In this document: positions 7,531 through 15,470 of the stretch, one piece after another | Layout of the letters: every line of letters begins with the position of its first letter | Numbering within the stretch: position 1 is the stretch's first letter | Assembly (NCBI GenBank): GCA_007693385.1 | Contig: REDR01000097.1 | Coordinates: forward strand, 1 to 57,497 | DNA: 57,497 bases | Direction: 5' to 3' | Source: Anaerolineaceae bacterium | GTDB lineage: Bacteria > Chloroflexota > Anaerolineae > Aggregatilineales > Phototrophicaceae | Notes under the pieces: generated by a model | What the model saw: only the letters and a program-made list of their open reading frames with translations | Database searches by the model: none | Told to the model about the DNA's origin: nothing | Translations under genes and position numbers: made by a program

Positions 7531-8118
7531 ATGGCTACAGCTACAAAGCAGAGAAGCGCTATTGTTGACAAGGCGCAAAAGAAGGAAGTTGCGGTAGAGG
7601 TCGCCGGGCCGACTCGCCGTGAGTTCCTCTATTATATCTGGGGGGCATCGTTACTGATGTTTCTCGGGCAATCCACCGCATTCTTCATCTGGTTTGCGCT
7701 TCCCCGCTTTCGGGAAGGCGAATTCGGCGGCGTGTTCGTGTTTGACGGGAGCGAAGTTCCTGCACAGGGCACGAATCCTACCGAAATTCCGGCGGGTCGC
7801 CTGTGGATGGCGAACACCGGCGAGGGCTTTCTGGCATTGTACGCCGTTTGTACACATCTGGGATGCTTGCCGGGCTGGAACGAAAACACCTTCCGCTTTG
7901 AATGCCCGTGTCACGGCTCGCGGTTTGAGCTAAACGGCGACTTCATCACCGGCCCTGCGCCGCGTGGGTTGGATCGCTATAGCGTGACGCTGGTCTTCAC
8001 AAATGGCGAAGTCGTCGCCTCCACGGACGGCGAGCCGATCCCGCTACAGGGGCGGGAAATCGCAGAGGTACGGGTTGACACCGGAGCGCGTATCAACGGG
8101 CCACCCATTGGCTCGTAG
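7531..8118 (+). CDS. Rieske [2Fe-2S] subunit of quinol:cytochrome c oxidoreductase
   Basis: A 195-aa Rieske protein with a cytoplasmic tail, a Tat-like twin Arg (TRREFLYYIWG, Arg29-Arg30), one membrane helix (about 33-58) and the Rieske fold. Cluster ligands are complete: CTHLGC (Cys107, His109, and Cys112 for the disulfide) and CPCHGS (Cys125, His128, with Cys127 the disulfide partner). The following GPAPRGLDRY loop is typical. It carries electrons from quinol at the Qo site to cytochrome c. A strong ribosome site (GGAGG) lies 5 bases before the ATG. It is the first gene of a three-gene operon with cytochrome b and a dihaem cytochrome c. Confidence 0.93.
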   Translation: MATATKQRSAIVDKAQKKEVAVEVAGPTRREFLYYIWGASLLMFLGQSTAFFIWFALPRFREGEFGGVFVFDGSEVPAQGTNPTEIPAGRLWMANTGEGFLALYAVCTHLGCLPGWNENTFRFECPCHGSRFELNGDFITGPAPRGLDRYSVTLVFTNGEVVASTDGEPIPLQGREIAEVRVDTGARINGPPIGS

Positions 8119-8164
8119 AGTTGGGTTGTTACGTTAAGATTTTGGGCTTATTAGGAGAAACCGT

Positions 8165-9958
8165 ATGTCGATTATCCCTGTCCCACCCTTTCTGGAGGAC
8201 ATCCGGCGCAAAGGGCTAAAGCGGGCAACGTTTGAAGGTGTTGATAACGTCGTGGAACGTGTCACCGCCGGAATGAACGTGCAGGACATCCGCGAAGCGT
8301 TGCGTGGTGAAGCGCCGTCGCGCCGCCCGAACCCGCGCCTGCAACCGCACGCCGATAGCTTCTGGTTGCACATGCGCCCGAGCTATTTCCACCGTGATAT
8401 GACCGGCCTTTACCCGACTTTCCGGCTGGGTTGGCTGTCCACTTATTTTGTATTCTTCGAGACGCTGACCGGCATCTTCCTGATGATCTGGTACACGCCG
8501 TCGCCCGATGTCGCGTATGCCAACATGCTCAACATCATGAGCGGTGTGCCGATGGGTCAGCTGGTGCGTGACCTGCACCGTCTCGGCGCGGAGGCGATGG
8601 TGTTGATCGTCGTCTTGCACATGCTCCGAACGTTTTTTACCGGAAGTTATAAGAAACCCAGACAGTTCACATGGTTCACCGGCATGATTCTGCTGGTGGC
8701 AACCGGCTTCCTCAGCTTTAGCGGCTACCTGCTCCCGTGGGACCAGCTCGCGCTGTGGGCGGTGACGATTGGCGCTTCGATGGTTGAAGCCGCACCGCCG
8801 GAAGTCGTCGGCGAGAACTTGAACTTGCTGTTGCGCGGTGGCCCGGACATCGGCGCAAACGGTCTATTACGTTTCTATCTGCTTCATGTGCTAGCCGTGC
8901 CCGCTATCCTGTTCATCTTCACCGGCGTGCATTATTACAAGGTCATCATTCACGGCCACAGCTTGCCGCCACAAAAAGAGAACATCGGCGAAGATACCGC
9001 CAAGCGCGTGCCGCTTGACAAGCGCGTGTACTTCATCCCCGACGCGCTGACCAGCGAAATGATGTGGATTGGCGTGACGACGTTCATTCTGGTTCTGCTG
9101 TGTATCTGGTTCTTCCATGCGCCGCTTGAATCCCACGCCGACCCGCAGGTGACGCCGATGGGCACCACCGCGCCGTGGTACTTCCTGTGGATTCAGGGTG
9201 CGCTGAAGCTCGGCGATAAAGTGTTATGGGGCATCATCTTCCCGACGGTGGTTCTGGTCGTGTTCATGATTATCCCCTACATCGACGCCAACCCCAGCCG
9301 CCGCTATGCTGACCGCCGCTTCGCCCTCAGCGCGATGTTCGTGGTGATGTCCAGCATGACCGTGTTGAGCTATATGGGTCTGCCGGAGTACGGCGTGGCC
9401 TCCTCCGCCGACGAAGAAATCTTCTACGCGCTGACGCATGAACCGGCGCATAATAAGATGGGCTACATCCTGCCGATACCGTTCGAGCAGTTGGCGCCCG
9501 GCATGTATACGACATGCCAGTTCCAGCAATGTGAATTGGCCGATGGACAAAGTGGATCGGACGGCATCGCCGCGCTAAACGAAGAACTACAGGATAGCGC
9601 GTTAGGCCGCAGTGTGCTGGCGACGATGACCGGCACCGGCAATCCGGTCACCGCGCAGATGACCGCGCCGCGCTTCCGCGCTGTGCCGTCTAGCTCGCCG
9701 CAACTGGAAAGCGTGCTGAACCAATTCGCCGGTATGGTTGATGCGGCGGATGACGAACTGTTCAGTGGTTGGGGCGCTATCGTCATCACCGAAGCGCAAA
9801 ACAACCTGCGCCGCGTCGATGTGCTGATCGTCTTTGAAGAAGGCACACTAGACGAAAACGGCGATCTGGTCAGGGTTACGAACGAGGACGGCTCGCCGAG
9901 TTATCTGGTGCGCGAAGCTCACATCTTCATCCATCGTGATTCGGCTTACTTCCAATAA
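8165..9958 (+). CDS. Cytochrome b subunit (b6-type core with extra C-terminal domain)
   Basis: A 597-aa membrane protein combining cytochrome b6-like and subunit IV-like parts. Bis-His haem ligands are His138/His152 and His241/His256; the 14-residue gap of the second pair resembles b6 proteins. A soluble extension of about 65 residues precedes the first helix. The Qo-loop motif, PEWY in most family members, reads APWY (336-339). After the last helices (about 355-371 and 387-405) there is an extra domain of about 180 residues (about 415-597) without membrane segments, unlike ordinary cytochrome b. The start has AGGAG 8 bases upstream. It forms the quinol-oxidising core of the bc-type complex. 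Confidence 0.92.
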   Translation: MSIIPVPPFLEDIRRKGLKRATFEGVDNVVERVTAGMNVQDIREALRGEAPSRRPNPRLQPHADSFWLHMRPSYFHRDMTGLYPTFRLGWLSTYFVFFETLTGIFLMIWYTPSPDVAYANMLNIMSGVPMGQLVRDLHRLGAEAMVLIVVLHMLRTFFTGSYKKPRQFTWFTGMILLVATGFLSFSGYLLPWDQLALWAVTIGASMVEAAPPEVVGENLNLLLRGGPDIGANGLLRFYLLHVLAVPAILFIFTGVHYYKVIIHGHSLPPQKENIGEDTAKRVPLDKRVYFIPDALTSEMMWIGVTTFILVLLCIWFFHAPLESHADPQVTPMGTTAPWYFLWIQGALKLGDKVLWGIIFPTVVLVVFMIIPYIDANPSRRYADRRFALSAMFVVMSSMTVLSYMGLPEYGVASSADEEIFYALTHEPAHNKMGYILPIPFEQLAPGMYTTCQFQQCELADGQSGSDGIAALNEELQDSALGRSVLATMTGTGNPVTAQMTAPRFRAVPSSSPQLESVLNQFAGMVDAADDELFSGWGAIVITEAQNNLRRVDVLIVFEEGTLDENGDLVRVTNEDGSPSYLVREAHIFIHRDSAYFQ

Positions 9959-9970
9959 AAAGCTGTACAT

Positions 9971-10010
9971 AGCCCCCGTCCACCATACAATGATGGGCGG
10001 GGCTTGTTTT
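9971..10010 (+). terminator. Internal hairpin with T-rich tail between cytochrome b and cytochrome c genes
   Basis: AGCCCC..GTCCA and TGGGCGGGGCT form a long stem with one bulged C (9971-10004), followed by TGTTTT. It looks like a leaky terminator or mRNA stability element that could lower cytochrome c expression relative to the two upstream subunits. Confidence 0.55.
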
Positions 10011-10038
10011 GGTGAAACACCATCAGAGGGAAAATTAC

Positions 10039-11319
10039 ATGCTACAACGGATGCTGATTGATAAGATCGAGAACCGCATCCTCGTGGGCGTCGTGTCGTT
10101 TGTCGGGATCATGGTGCTTGTGGGGTGGGTTGCTATCAACGAAAGTGCGCGGATGCAATCGTTTGAACGGCAATATCTGGCGCGTTCTGTCGAGCGCGGC
10201 GCGGAGTTATACGCTTCAAACTGTGCCACCTGTCACGGCACGGATGGGCTGGGTATTGGCGGGCAAGGCCCGGCATTGAACAGCCCGCACATGTTCGGCT
10301 TTGACTATTTCGCCGAGTTCGTCACGGAGCGCACCCTGCTAGAGCAGGAAGAGCAACAGCTTAATAACGAACTGGACGACCTGCGCGAGGAACTGGTATC
10401 CGGCGACATCAACGAAGAGCGCCGCGCCGAAATCCTTGAGCGCCGTGACGCCATCAACGAGCGCATCACCGGCGACGATGGCATCCGCCAGCAGATCGCC
10501 ATGATCGACGAGGAGATGCTGACATTAGCCGACCAGCTATTGCCCGCGTCTGACAACGAATACCCCATCCGCATCACCGCCGACGGCGAAGTGCAATACA
10601 CGGCTGACCGTCTGGCGCAGGTGAGCTGGTCGGGCACGCTGTACGATTACGTCTTCACCACGCTGGTACATGGCCGCCCCACCAGCATCAGCTATTGGGG
10701 CAGTCCCGGCAATGAGGTTCAGATGGTGGCATGGTCTCAGCGTGCGGGCGGCCCGTTGCGCGATGACCAGATCGACGACCTGACGAACTTCATCCTCAAC
10801 TGGGATCGCGGTGACGACTGGACGATTGAGGACGCGCTGGCCGTGCGTCAATACGCTATCGTGCCCGGCATCGGGGGCGATGTTGAAGTGACCGGCGAAC
10901 CGGCGGGCACGGACGTTGCCGCGATCTTGCAGACCATCGCTGACGAAGGTATTCGCGGCGATGTCGCACGCGGCGAAGCGCTATACAATAACCGCCAGAC
11001 CAGCGAACTCGGGGCGCGTCTCGGTTGCTCCGGCTGTCATACCGGCGGCGTCGCTGGCCCGGCCACTGTGGACACATGGGACGCCACGCTCGAACTGCGG
11101 CTGAATGATCCGGCGCTGGCTGGCTATACTGCCGAAGAATACATCATCGAGAGTATTGTGCTACCGCAGGATTACATCGTCGAAGGCTGGGGCGCGAACA
11201 TGCCCGGCGGCTTCGGCCAGAGCATGAGCATTCAAGATATTGTTGACGTATCGCTATATCTGCGCTCCTACAGTGACGCCGACCACAGCGACGGCGTTAT
11301 GCAACCGGCAGACGGATAA
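10039..11319 (+). CDS. Membrane-anchored dihaem cytochrome c with coiled-coil insertion
   Basis: A 426-aa protein with an N-terminal membrane anchor (about 13-32) and two haem-c sites, CATCH (Cys62, Cys65, His66) and CSGCH (Cys330, Cys333, His334). Residues about 95-170 are strongly charged and helical with heptad-like spacing (EQEEQQLNNELDDLREELV), a probable coiled coil inserted inside the first cytochrome domain before its likely Met ligand (about Met229). It would accept electrons from the Rieske protein. The start is the ATG at 10039 behind AGAGGG; an upstream in-frame GTG-type start is less likely. It is the third gene of the operon and needs the Ccm system encoded at 253-4526. Confidence 0.9.
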   Translation: MLQRMLIDKIENRILVGVVSFVGIMVLVGWVAINESARMQSFERQYLARSVERGAELYASNCATCHGTDGLGIGGQGPALNSPHMFGFDYFAEFVTERTLLEQEEQQLNNELDDLREELVSGDINEERRAEILERRDAINERITGDDGIRQQIAMIDEEMLTLADQLLPASDNEYPIRITADGEVQYTADRLAQVSWSGTLYDYVFTTLVHGRPTSISYWGSPGNEVQMVAWSQRAGGPLRDDQIDDLTNFILNWDRGDDWTIEDALAVRQYAIVPGIGGDVEVTGEPAGTDVAAILQTIADEGIRGDVARGEALYNNRQTSELGARLGCSGCHTGGVAGPATVDTWDATLELRLNDPALAGYTAEEYIIESIVLPQDYIVEGWGANMPGGFGQSMSIQDIVDVSLYLRSYSDADHSDGVMQPADG

Positions 11320-11360
11320 AAATCCGCCTATCCCGCCGGATAAAAACACGAAACAACGTA

Positions 11361-11390
11361 GCCTCCGCACAGCGCGGGGGCTTTTTTTTA
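11361..11390 (+). terminator. Intrinsic terminator of the cytochrome operon
   Basis: GCCTCCGC and GCGGGGGC (one G-U pair) form an 8-bp stem with loop ACAGC, followed by a run of eight T. The T run reaches the stop codon of the convergent coaX gene. Confidence 0.85.
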
Positions 11391-12161
11391 TTTCGGCTGA
11401 TTCAGCGCGTAGATGATGCGTAAGCCGTCCAGCGTGAGGGCGGGCGCGATATGGTCGATAACATCGGTGTGCTGGTCGAATAATGGCGCTAACCCACCGG
11501 TGGCGATCACCGGCACCGCGTCCGCATCCATCGCGCCTTTGATGCGCCCGACCAACCCTTCGACCAGCGCCACGTAGCCCAGAAAAATCCCGCTTTGCAT
11601 GGCGTGGATGGTATTGCTACCGATGGGACTCGGCGGCGGCTGGAGGTCGATCTTGTGCAGGCGGGCGGCGCGGCTGACCAGCGCATCATGCGCCAGATTG
11701 AGGCCGGGCGCGATAGCGCCGCCGCGATATGCGCCATCGCCGGAGACGACATCAAACGTGGTCGCCGTGCCGAAGTCGATCACGATGGCCGGACTGCCAT
11801 ACAGCGCCACCGCCGCCGCGCTGTTCACAATGCGATCCGCGCCAGCCTGCTCCGGCTGGTCAATGGCGATCTGGATACCGGTTGGCGTCTGCGCGGTGAC
11901 GACGAGCGGCTCTATTTTGCCGTAACGCCGCACCAGCTCAACGAAAGCCAGCGTCAACGGCGGCACGACACTGCTGATCGCCACGCCGGTGACCATGCGC
12001 CAGCTAATGCCCACCCCCTCGAAGAAGTTACGCACCAGCACCGCGTATTCGTCCGGCATCTTGTCGGCTACCGTCCGCGCCCGCCAGTGATGCGCCCAGC
12101 GCCCGGCTTCCCACACGCCGAGATGTACATTTGTGTTGCCCACGTCGATTGCTATGAACAT
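11388..12161 (-). CDS. coaX: Type III pantothenate kinase
   Basis: A 257-aa ASKHA-fold kinase that phosphorylates pantothenate in the first step of coenzyme A synthesis. The family motifs are present: the phosphate loop IDVGNTNVHLG (about 4-14), the IDFGTATTFDVV segment (about 128-139) and GGAIAPGL. Length is normal for CoaX. It is a single minus-strand gene, convergent with the cytochrome operon and divergent from the acetyltransferase at 12327. Type III enzymes are not inhibited by CoA, unlike CoaA. Confidence 0.93.
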   Translation of the reverse strand: MFIAIDVGNTNVHLGVWEAGRWAHHWRARTVADKMPDEYAVLVRNFFEGVGISWRMVTGVAISSVVPPLTLAFVELVRRYGKIEPLVVTAQTPTGIQIAIDQPEQAGADRIVNSAAAVALYGSPAIVIDFGTATTFDVVSGDGAYRGGAIAPGLNLAHDALVSRAARLHKIDLQPPPSPIGSNTIHAMQSGIFLGYVALVEGLVGRIKGAMDADAVPVIATGGLAPLFDQHTDVIDHIAPALTLDGLRIIYALNQPK

Positions 12162-12258
12162 AATGTCGTGTTCCGTGTTGCGCGTCGCACGTCACGCCCC
12201 GCCGAATATTGAAATGCACCGGAATACTACCCCGTGATGGGCTAACTCGCAAGTGTCG

Positions 12259-12267
12259 TGCTAGAAT
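12259..12267 (+). promoter_or_regulatory. Possible extended -10 promoter
   Basis: TGC directly before TAGAAT (12262-12267) makes an extended -10 element, 60 bases upstream of the acetyltransferase start. No good -35 is visible. Confidence 0.4.
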
Positions 12268-12326
12268 AGAGGCGGGCTTGTGCTGGTGATCTTTGTACCG
12301 CCAGCTATGATGAGGACGGTGACACC

Positions 12327-13283
12327 GTGACAGGAAACACGACCACACAGACGCATATCCGCGCCGCCACACTGGACGATGTGCGCGGTATCGTCGATCT
12401 GTTCTGTCAGCGCATTGAACGCTGGCAGACTACCGGCGCGGATGGCCGCGCTGAGGAAGTCGCCCCCCACGACCTGAACATTTACGCTCGCTGGTTGCAT
12501 GGCATCACCATGCAGGCCGCGCCGTGGATGACCGTCGAGACCGGCGCTCTGTTACTCAGCTATCTAATCCGGCGGCGTTGCGTGGCGCTGGTCGCGGAGC
12601 ATGGCGGGCAGATCGTCGGTTACGCGGAGGCGTATCCCGGCGACGAAGCGCCGCCGTATGGCGCGATATTGCATGTGCTACATCTGGTCGGCGACTCGCC
12701 GCAGATCATCGCCGCGCTGTGGGACGAATTGACGGCGTGTGCCGGTAAGCGTCGCCTATCGGCCACCGCATCCAGCTATGACCGCGAAACCGCCGCCTTT
12801 TATGGCGAGTATGGCCTGTCGCGCTTTGAGCAGATCGAACAATATACGCTGGTCGCGCAAAGCGGGCGCGGCTTTTATCAGGCTACCGAGCATCATCGGC
12901 CACACGTTGACCAGATCGACGGCTGGCTGATGCCGGTGGGACGCGCTCAAAGCGCCGCGACACACTGGCATACATTGTGGCCGGGCATCTGGGACGCACT
13001 TGAGCCGATCCGCCAGCGCCGCACCCACCGCCTGCTATTCCACGCATCCGGCCAGCAAGCGATGGTTTGCATCCGACAACAGCTTTATACCGAGCGCGAC
13101 GCGGAGGTGTTCTGCTGGTCGCCGCGCCCGTTGAGTTCGCCGCTACTGGTCGCCATCCGCGATTGGAGCTACCGCGAAGGCTATCGCACATTGATCTTCA
13201 CCGTCACCGCGCAAACCGCCAAGCTATTCACCGCCGACGCGGAGACAACGCCGTATAAATTCGACATCTACCGGACTGAATAG
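12327..13283 (+). CDS. GNAT-like N-acetyltransferase
   Basis: A 318-aa protein whose N-terminal half has a GNAT layout: IRAATLDDVRGIVDLF at the start, a central strand LVAEHGGQIVGYAEA, and a helix after it. The usual acetyl-CoA loop R/QxxGxG/A is not obvious, so the first domain may be degenerate. The C-terminal half looks like a second, more distant GNAT-type repeat. The start is GTG at 12327, preceded by a GAGGA-like site. The next gene begins 9 bases after the stop, so the two are probably co-transcribed. Substrate is unknown. Confidence 0.65.
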   Translation: MTGNTTTQTHIRAATLDDVRGIVDLFCQRIERWQTTGADGRAEEVAPHDLNIYARWLHGITMQAAPWMTVETGALLLSYLIRRRCVALVAEHGGQIVGYAEAYPGDEAPPYGAILHVLHLVGDSPQIIAALWDELTACAGKRRLSATASSYDRETAAFYGEYGLSRFEQIEQYTLVAQSGRGFYQATEHHRPHVDQIDGWLMPVGRAQSAATHWHTLWPGIWDALEPIRQRRTHRLLFHASGQQAMVCIRQQLYTERDAEVFCWSPRPLSSPLLVAIRDWSYREGYRTLIFTVTAQTAKLFTADAETTPYKFDIYRTE

Positions 13284-13292
13284 GGGGCGGCC

Positions 13293-14045
13293 ATGCCTAT
13301 TTACGAACCCGATCATATTGAATACAGCATCACCGACGGCATGATCGGCATTACACTGGATGATGGCACACGCCTGCCAGCATACTGGGCACACCCGACG
13401 CTCGGCAATCGCTTTCCGGGCGCGGTACTGGTGCATGACTGGTGGGGGCTGACCGACATCGTGCGCCGCATGGCGGCTTTGTTCGCGCAGATGGGGCATT
13501 ACGTCATCGCGCCGGATTTATTCGGCGGCGAACAGCCGAAAGATAACGCGCAGGCGATGGCGCTCATCGAGCAGACCAGAGACAGCAATTACCAGCAGGT
13601 GAGCGATGCGCTGGATGTGTTGCGTAATCATCATCAGTGTAATAAGTCGATGGCGGTGATCGGTATTGGCATGGGCGGCAGTCTGGCATTCGAGGCGGCC
13701 ATCAAGCGCGAGGACTTGCAAGCGGCGGTGGCATACGCCGGATTCCCGCACCGTTTCATCGGCAAATTCGCGCAAGCTAACACGCCGATCTGCGCGTTTT
13801 ATGGCGAAAACGAGCCGCACATCAAATCGCGGGTGATCCAGCAGATGCGCCAGCAAATGCTGGAATCCGCCGAGCGCATACCGCACGAAATCCACATCAT
13901 CCCGCGCATCGCGCATGACTTCTTCTCGACGGAACTCTCGCCGGAGGCGCGGCAGGTCAGTCGCGGGGTGTTGAAATCGACATTTGATTTTCTGGACAAT
14001 CACCTCAAGCCACCGAAGCGAGCCGGTGATCGAAAGCGCTATTGA
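13293..14045 (+). CDS. Dienelactone hydrolase-family protein, apparently without catalytic nucleophile
   Basis: A 250-aa alpha/beta-hydrolase-fold protein of the DLH family: VLVHDWWGLTD near residue 50, the APDLFGG stretch, and a C-terminal IAHDFF with the expected His. The nucleophile elbow, normally GXCXGG, reads GIGMGG, with Gly where Cys should be. The acid position also looks altered (FYGENEPH). As read, the Cys-Asp-His triad is not intact, so it may be non-catalytic or use other chemistry. It follows the acetyltransferase gene by 9 bases. Confidence 0.75.
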   Translation: MPIYEPDHIEYSITDGMIGITLDDGTRLPAYWAHPTLGNRFPGAVLVHDWWGLTDIVRRMAALFAQMGHYVIAPDLFGGEQPKDNAQAMALIEQTRDSNYQQVSDALDVLRNHHQCNKSMAVIGIGMGGSLAFEAAIKREDLQAAVAYAGFPHRFIGKFAQANTPICAFYGENEPHIKSRVIQQMRQQMLESAERIPHEIHIIPRIAHDFFSTELSPEARQVSRGVLKSTFDFLDNHLKPPKRAGDRKRY

Positions 14046-14059
14046 ATCCGGCGCGGGGA

Positions 14060-14093
14060 AATAAAAATCCCGCCTGCATCGCATGACGGGATT
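14060..14093 (-). terminator. Intrinsic terminator of tRNA-Asn
   Basis: On the minus strand AATCCCG and CGGGATT form a 7-bp stem (14066-14072/14087-14093) followed by TTTTTATTT, directly downstream of tRNA-Asn. It lies just past the end of the DLH-like gene on the other strand. Confidence 0.7.
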
Positions 14094-14098
14094 GATAG

Positions 14099-14170
14099 CT
14101 CCACAGCCTGGATTCGAACCAGGAACCCATCGGTTAACAGCCGATTGCTCTGCCGTTGAGCTACTGTGGA
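14099..14170 (-). tRNA. tRNA-Asn(GTT)
   Basis: A 72-base cloverleaf on the minus strand: acceptor TCCACAG/CTGTGGA, anticodon stem TCGG/CCGA with loop CTGTTAA giving anticodon GTT, and T arm CCTGG TTCGAAT CCAGG. The 3' CCA is not encoded. Confidence 0.95.
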
Positions 14171-14296
14171 ATGTACAGACGGAATGTTAGCAAAGGCGTA
14201 TGTCATTGTCAAGTGGTCTTTTGCGACAGGGGATGTTTTGACGGAGCGATCAATCGGGCGCAATCAATAGCGCCGCCACAAACAAGGGGGAAATTC

Positions 14297-15469
14297 GTGA
14301 ACATGAGAGCATCTATCGAAGTGCGGCGCGTCGCTGATCGGCGCGATTTTGCGGCGTTCTTTCGCTTCCCGTGGACGCTGTACGCCGATGATCCACACTG
14401 GACACCGCTACTGTTGTCGATGCGGCGCGAAGTGCTGGATCAATCGCGTAATCCGTCGTGGGAATACATGGAGGGCGATTACTTCGTGGCGTGGCGCGGC
14501 GACCAACCGGCGGGCACGATTGCCGCTTTCGTCAACCATCGCCACAACGACTATCACGGCGAAAATATCGCCTGGTTCGGCTTCTTCGAGTGTTACGACG
14601 ATCAGGCGGTGGCCGACGCCCTGCTCCATACCGCGCTGACGTGGGCGCACGAGCGCGGCTTGAGCGCGTTGCGCGGCCCGCAGAGCTTCACCACGCATGA
14701 GGAGTGCGGCTTGCTGGTGGATGGCTTCGCGCGTCCGGTGATGCTGATGCCGTACAATCCGCCCTATTATCAGGCGTTGATCGAAAACGCGGGCGGCTTC
14801 CATAAGGTGATGGACACGTACAGCTATCACATGGACACCGAAGGCGGACGACTCAACGAGGCGCAGATAGCGCGGATGAGTCGCGTCGTCGAGCGTCTGC
14901 AACGGCAGATCAACGTGCGGTTGCGCGTCGGCGAGAAGGCGACAGCTAAGCAGGATTTCGCCATATTCAAGGCGCTCTATAATCAAGCATGGGAGAAAAA
15001 CTGGGGCTTCACGCCGATGACCGAGCGTGAATTGGATGCGCTGGTCAAAAGCCTGTCGCAATTCTATGATCCAAGGCTGGCGTGCTTTGTCGAAGTGGAT
15101 GGCGAGGCTGTCGCCTTCTCGCTGGCCGTTCCGGATTTCAACCAGATTTTACAACGCGCTTATCCGCGTCCCGGCGTGCCGGAGTTATTCACACTGCTCA
15201 AAGCGCTGTGGCATTGGAAGATTCGCCCCAAGATGGATTGGATGCGCCTGCCGTTGATGGGCGTCAAAGAAGCGTACCGCAACAAAGGGCTAGACATCAT
15301 GATGCACCAGCACCTTTATAATGTGCTGGTCGCGCCGGATACCCCGTATAAACATCTTGATGCTGGCTGGGTACTGGAAACCAACCAGCCACTGATCGGC
15401 CTATTGTCAAAATCTGGCATGAAGCGCTACCGCACCTATCGCTTTTACGAGAAGCCGACAGGCGCATAG
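14297..15469 (+). CDS. GNAT-fold protein resembling YghO family
   Basis: A 390-aa protein of a conserved family related to E. coli YghO, with a divergent N-acetyltransferase fold. Visible hallmarks are the N-terminal DPHWTPLLLSMRRE segment, FFECYDDQAVADALL, RGPQSFTTHEECGLLVDGF and MPYNPPYYQALIENAGF-like region (interrupted here), and a C-terminal domain ending in a GNAT-type strand with KEAYRNKGLD. The start is GTG at 14297, 6 bases after AAGGGGG; the ATG at 14303 is the alternative. An in-frame upstream ATG would run into the tRNA gene and was not used. The stop is one base from the convergent solute-binding protein gene. Substrate is unknown. Confidence 0.7.
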   Translation: MNMRASIEVRRVADRRDFAAFFRFPWTLYADDPHWTPLLLSMRREVLDQSRNPSWEYMEGDYFVAWRGDQPAGTIAAFVNHRHNDYHGENIAWFGFFECYDDQAVADALLHTALTWAHERGLSALRGPQSFTTHEECGLLVDGFARPVMLMPYNPPYYQALIENAGGFHKVMDTYSYHMDTEGGRLNEAQIARMSRVVERLQRQINVRLRVGEKATAKQDFAIFKALYNQAWEKNWGFTPMTERELDALVKSLSQFYDPRLACFVEVDGEAVAFSLAVPDFNQILQRAYPRPGVPELFTLLKALWHWKIRPKMDWMRLPLMGVKEAYRNKGLDIMMHQHLYNVLVAPDTPYKHLDAGWVLETNQPLIGLLSKSGMKRYRTYRFYEKPTGA

Positions 15470-15470
15470 A

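Noticed and set aside
14156-14296. Longer N-terminus for the YghO-like protein
   Set aside because: It would start inside the tRNA-Asn gene; the GTG at 14297 has a good ribosome site.
14408-15061. Minus-strand open frame of 217 codons opposite the YghO-like gene
   Set aside because: Shadow of a conserved gene, with low-complexity His/Arg-rich content.
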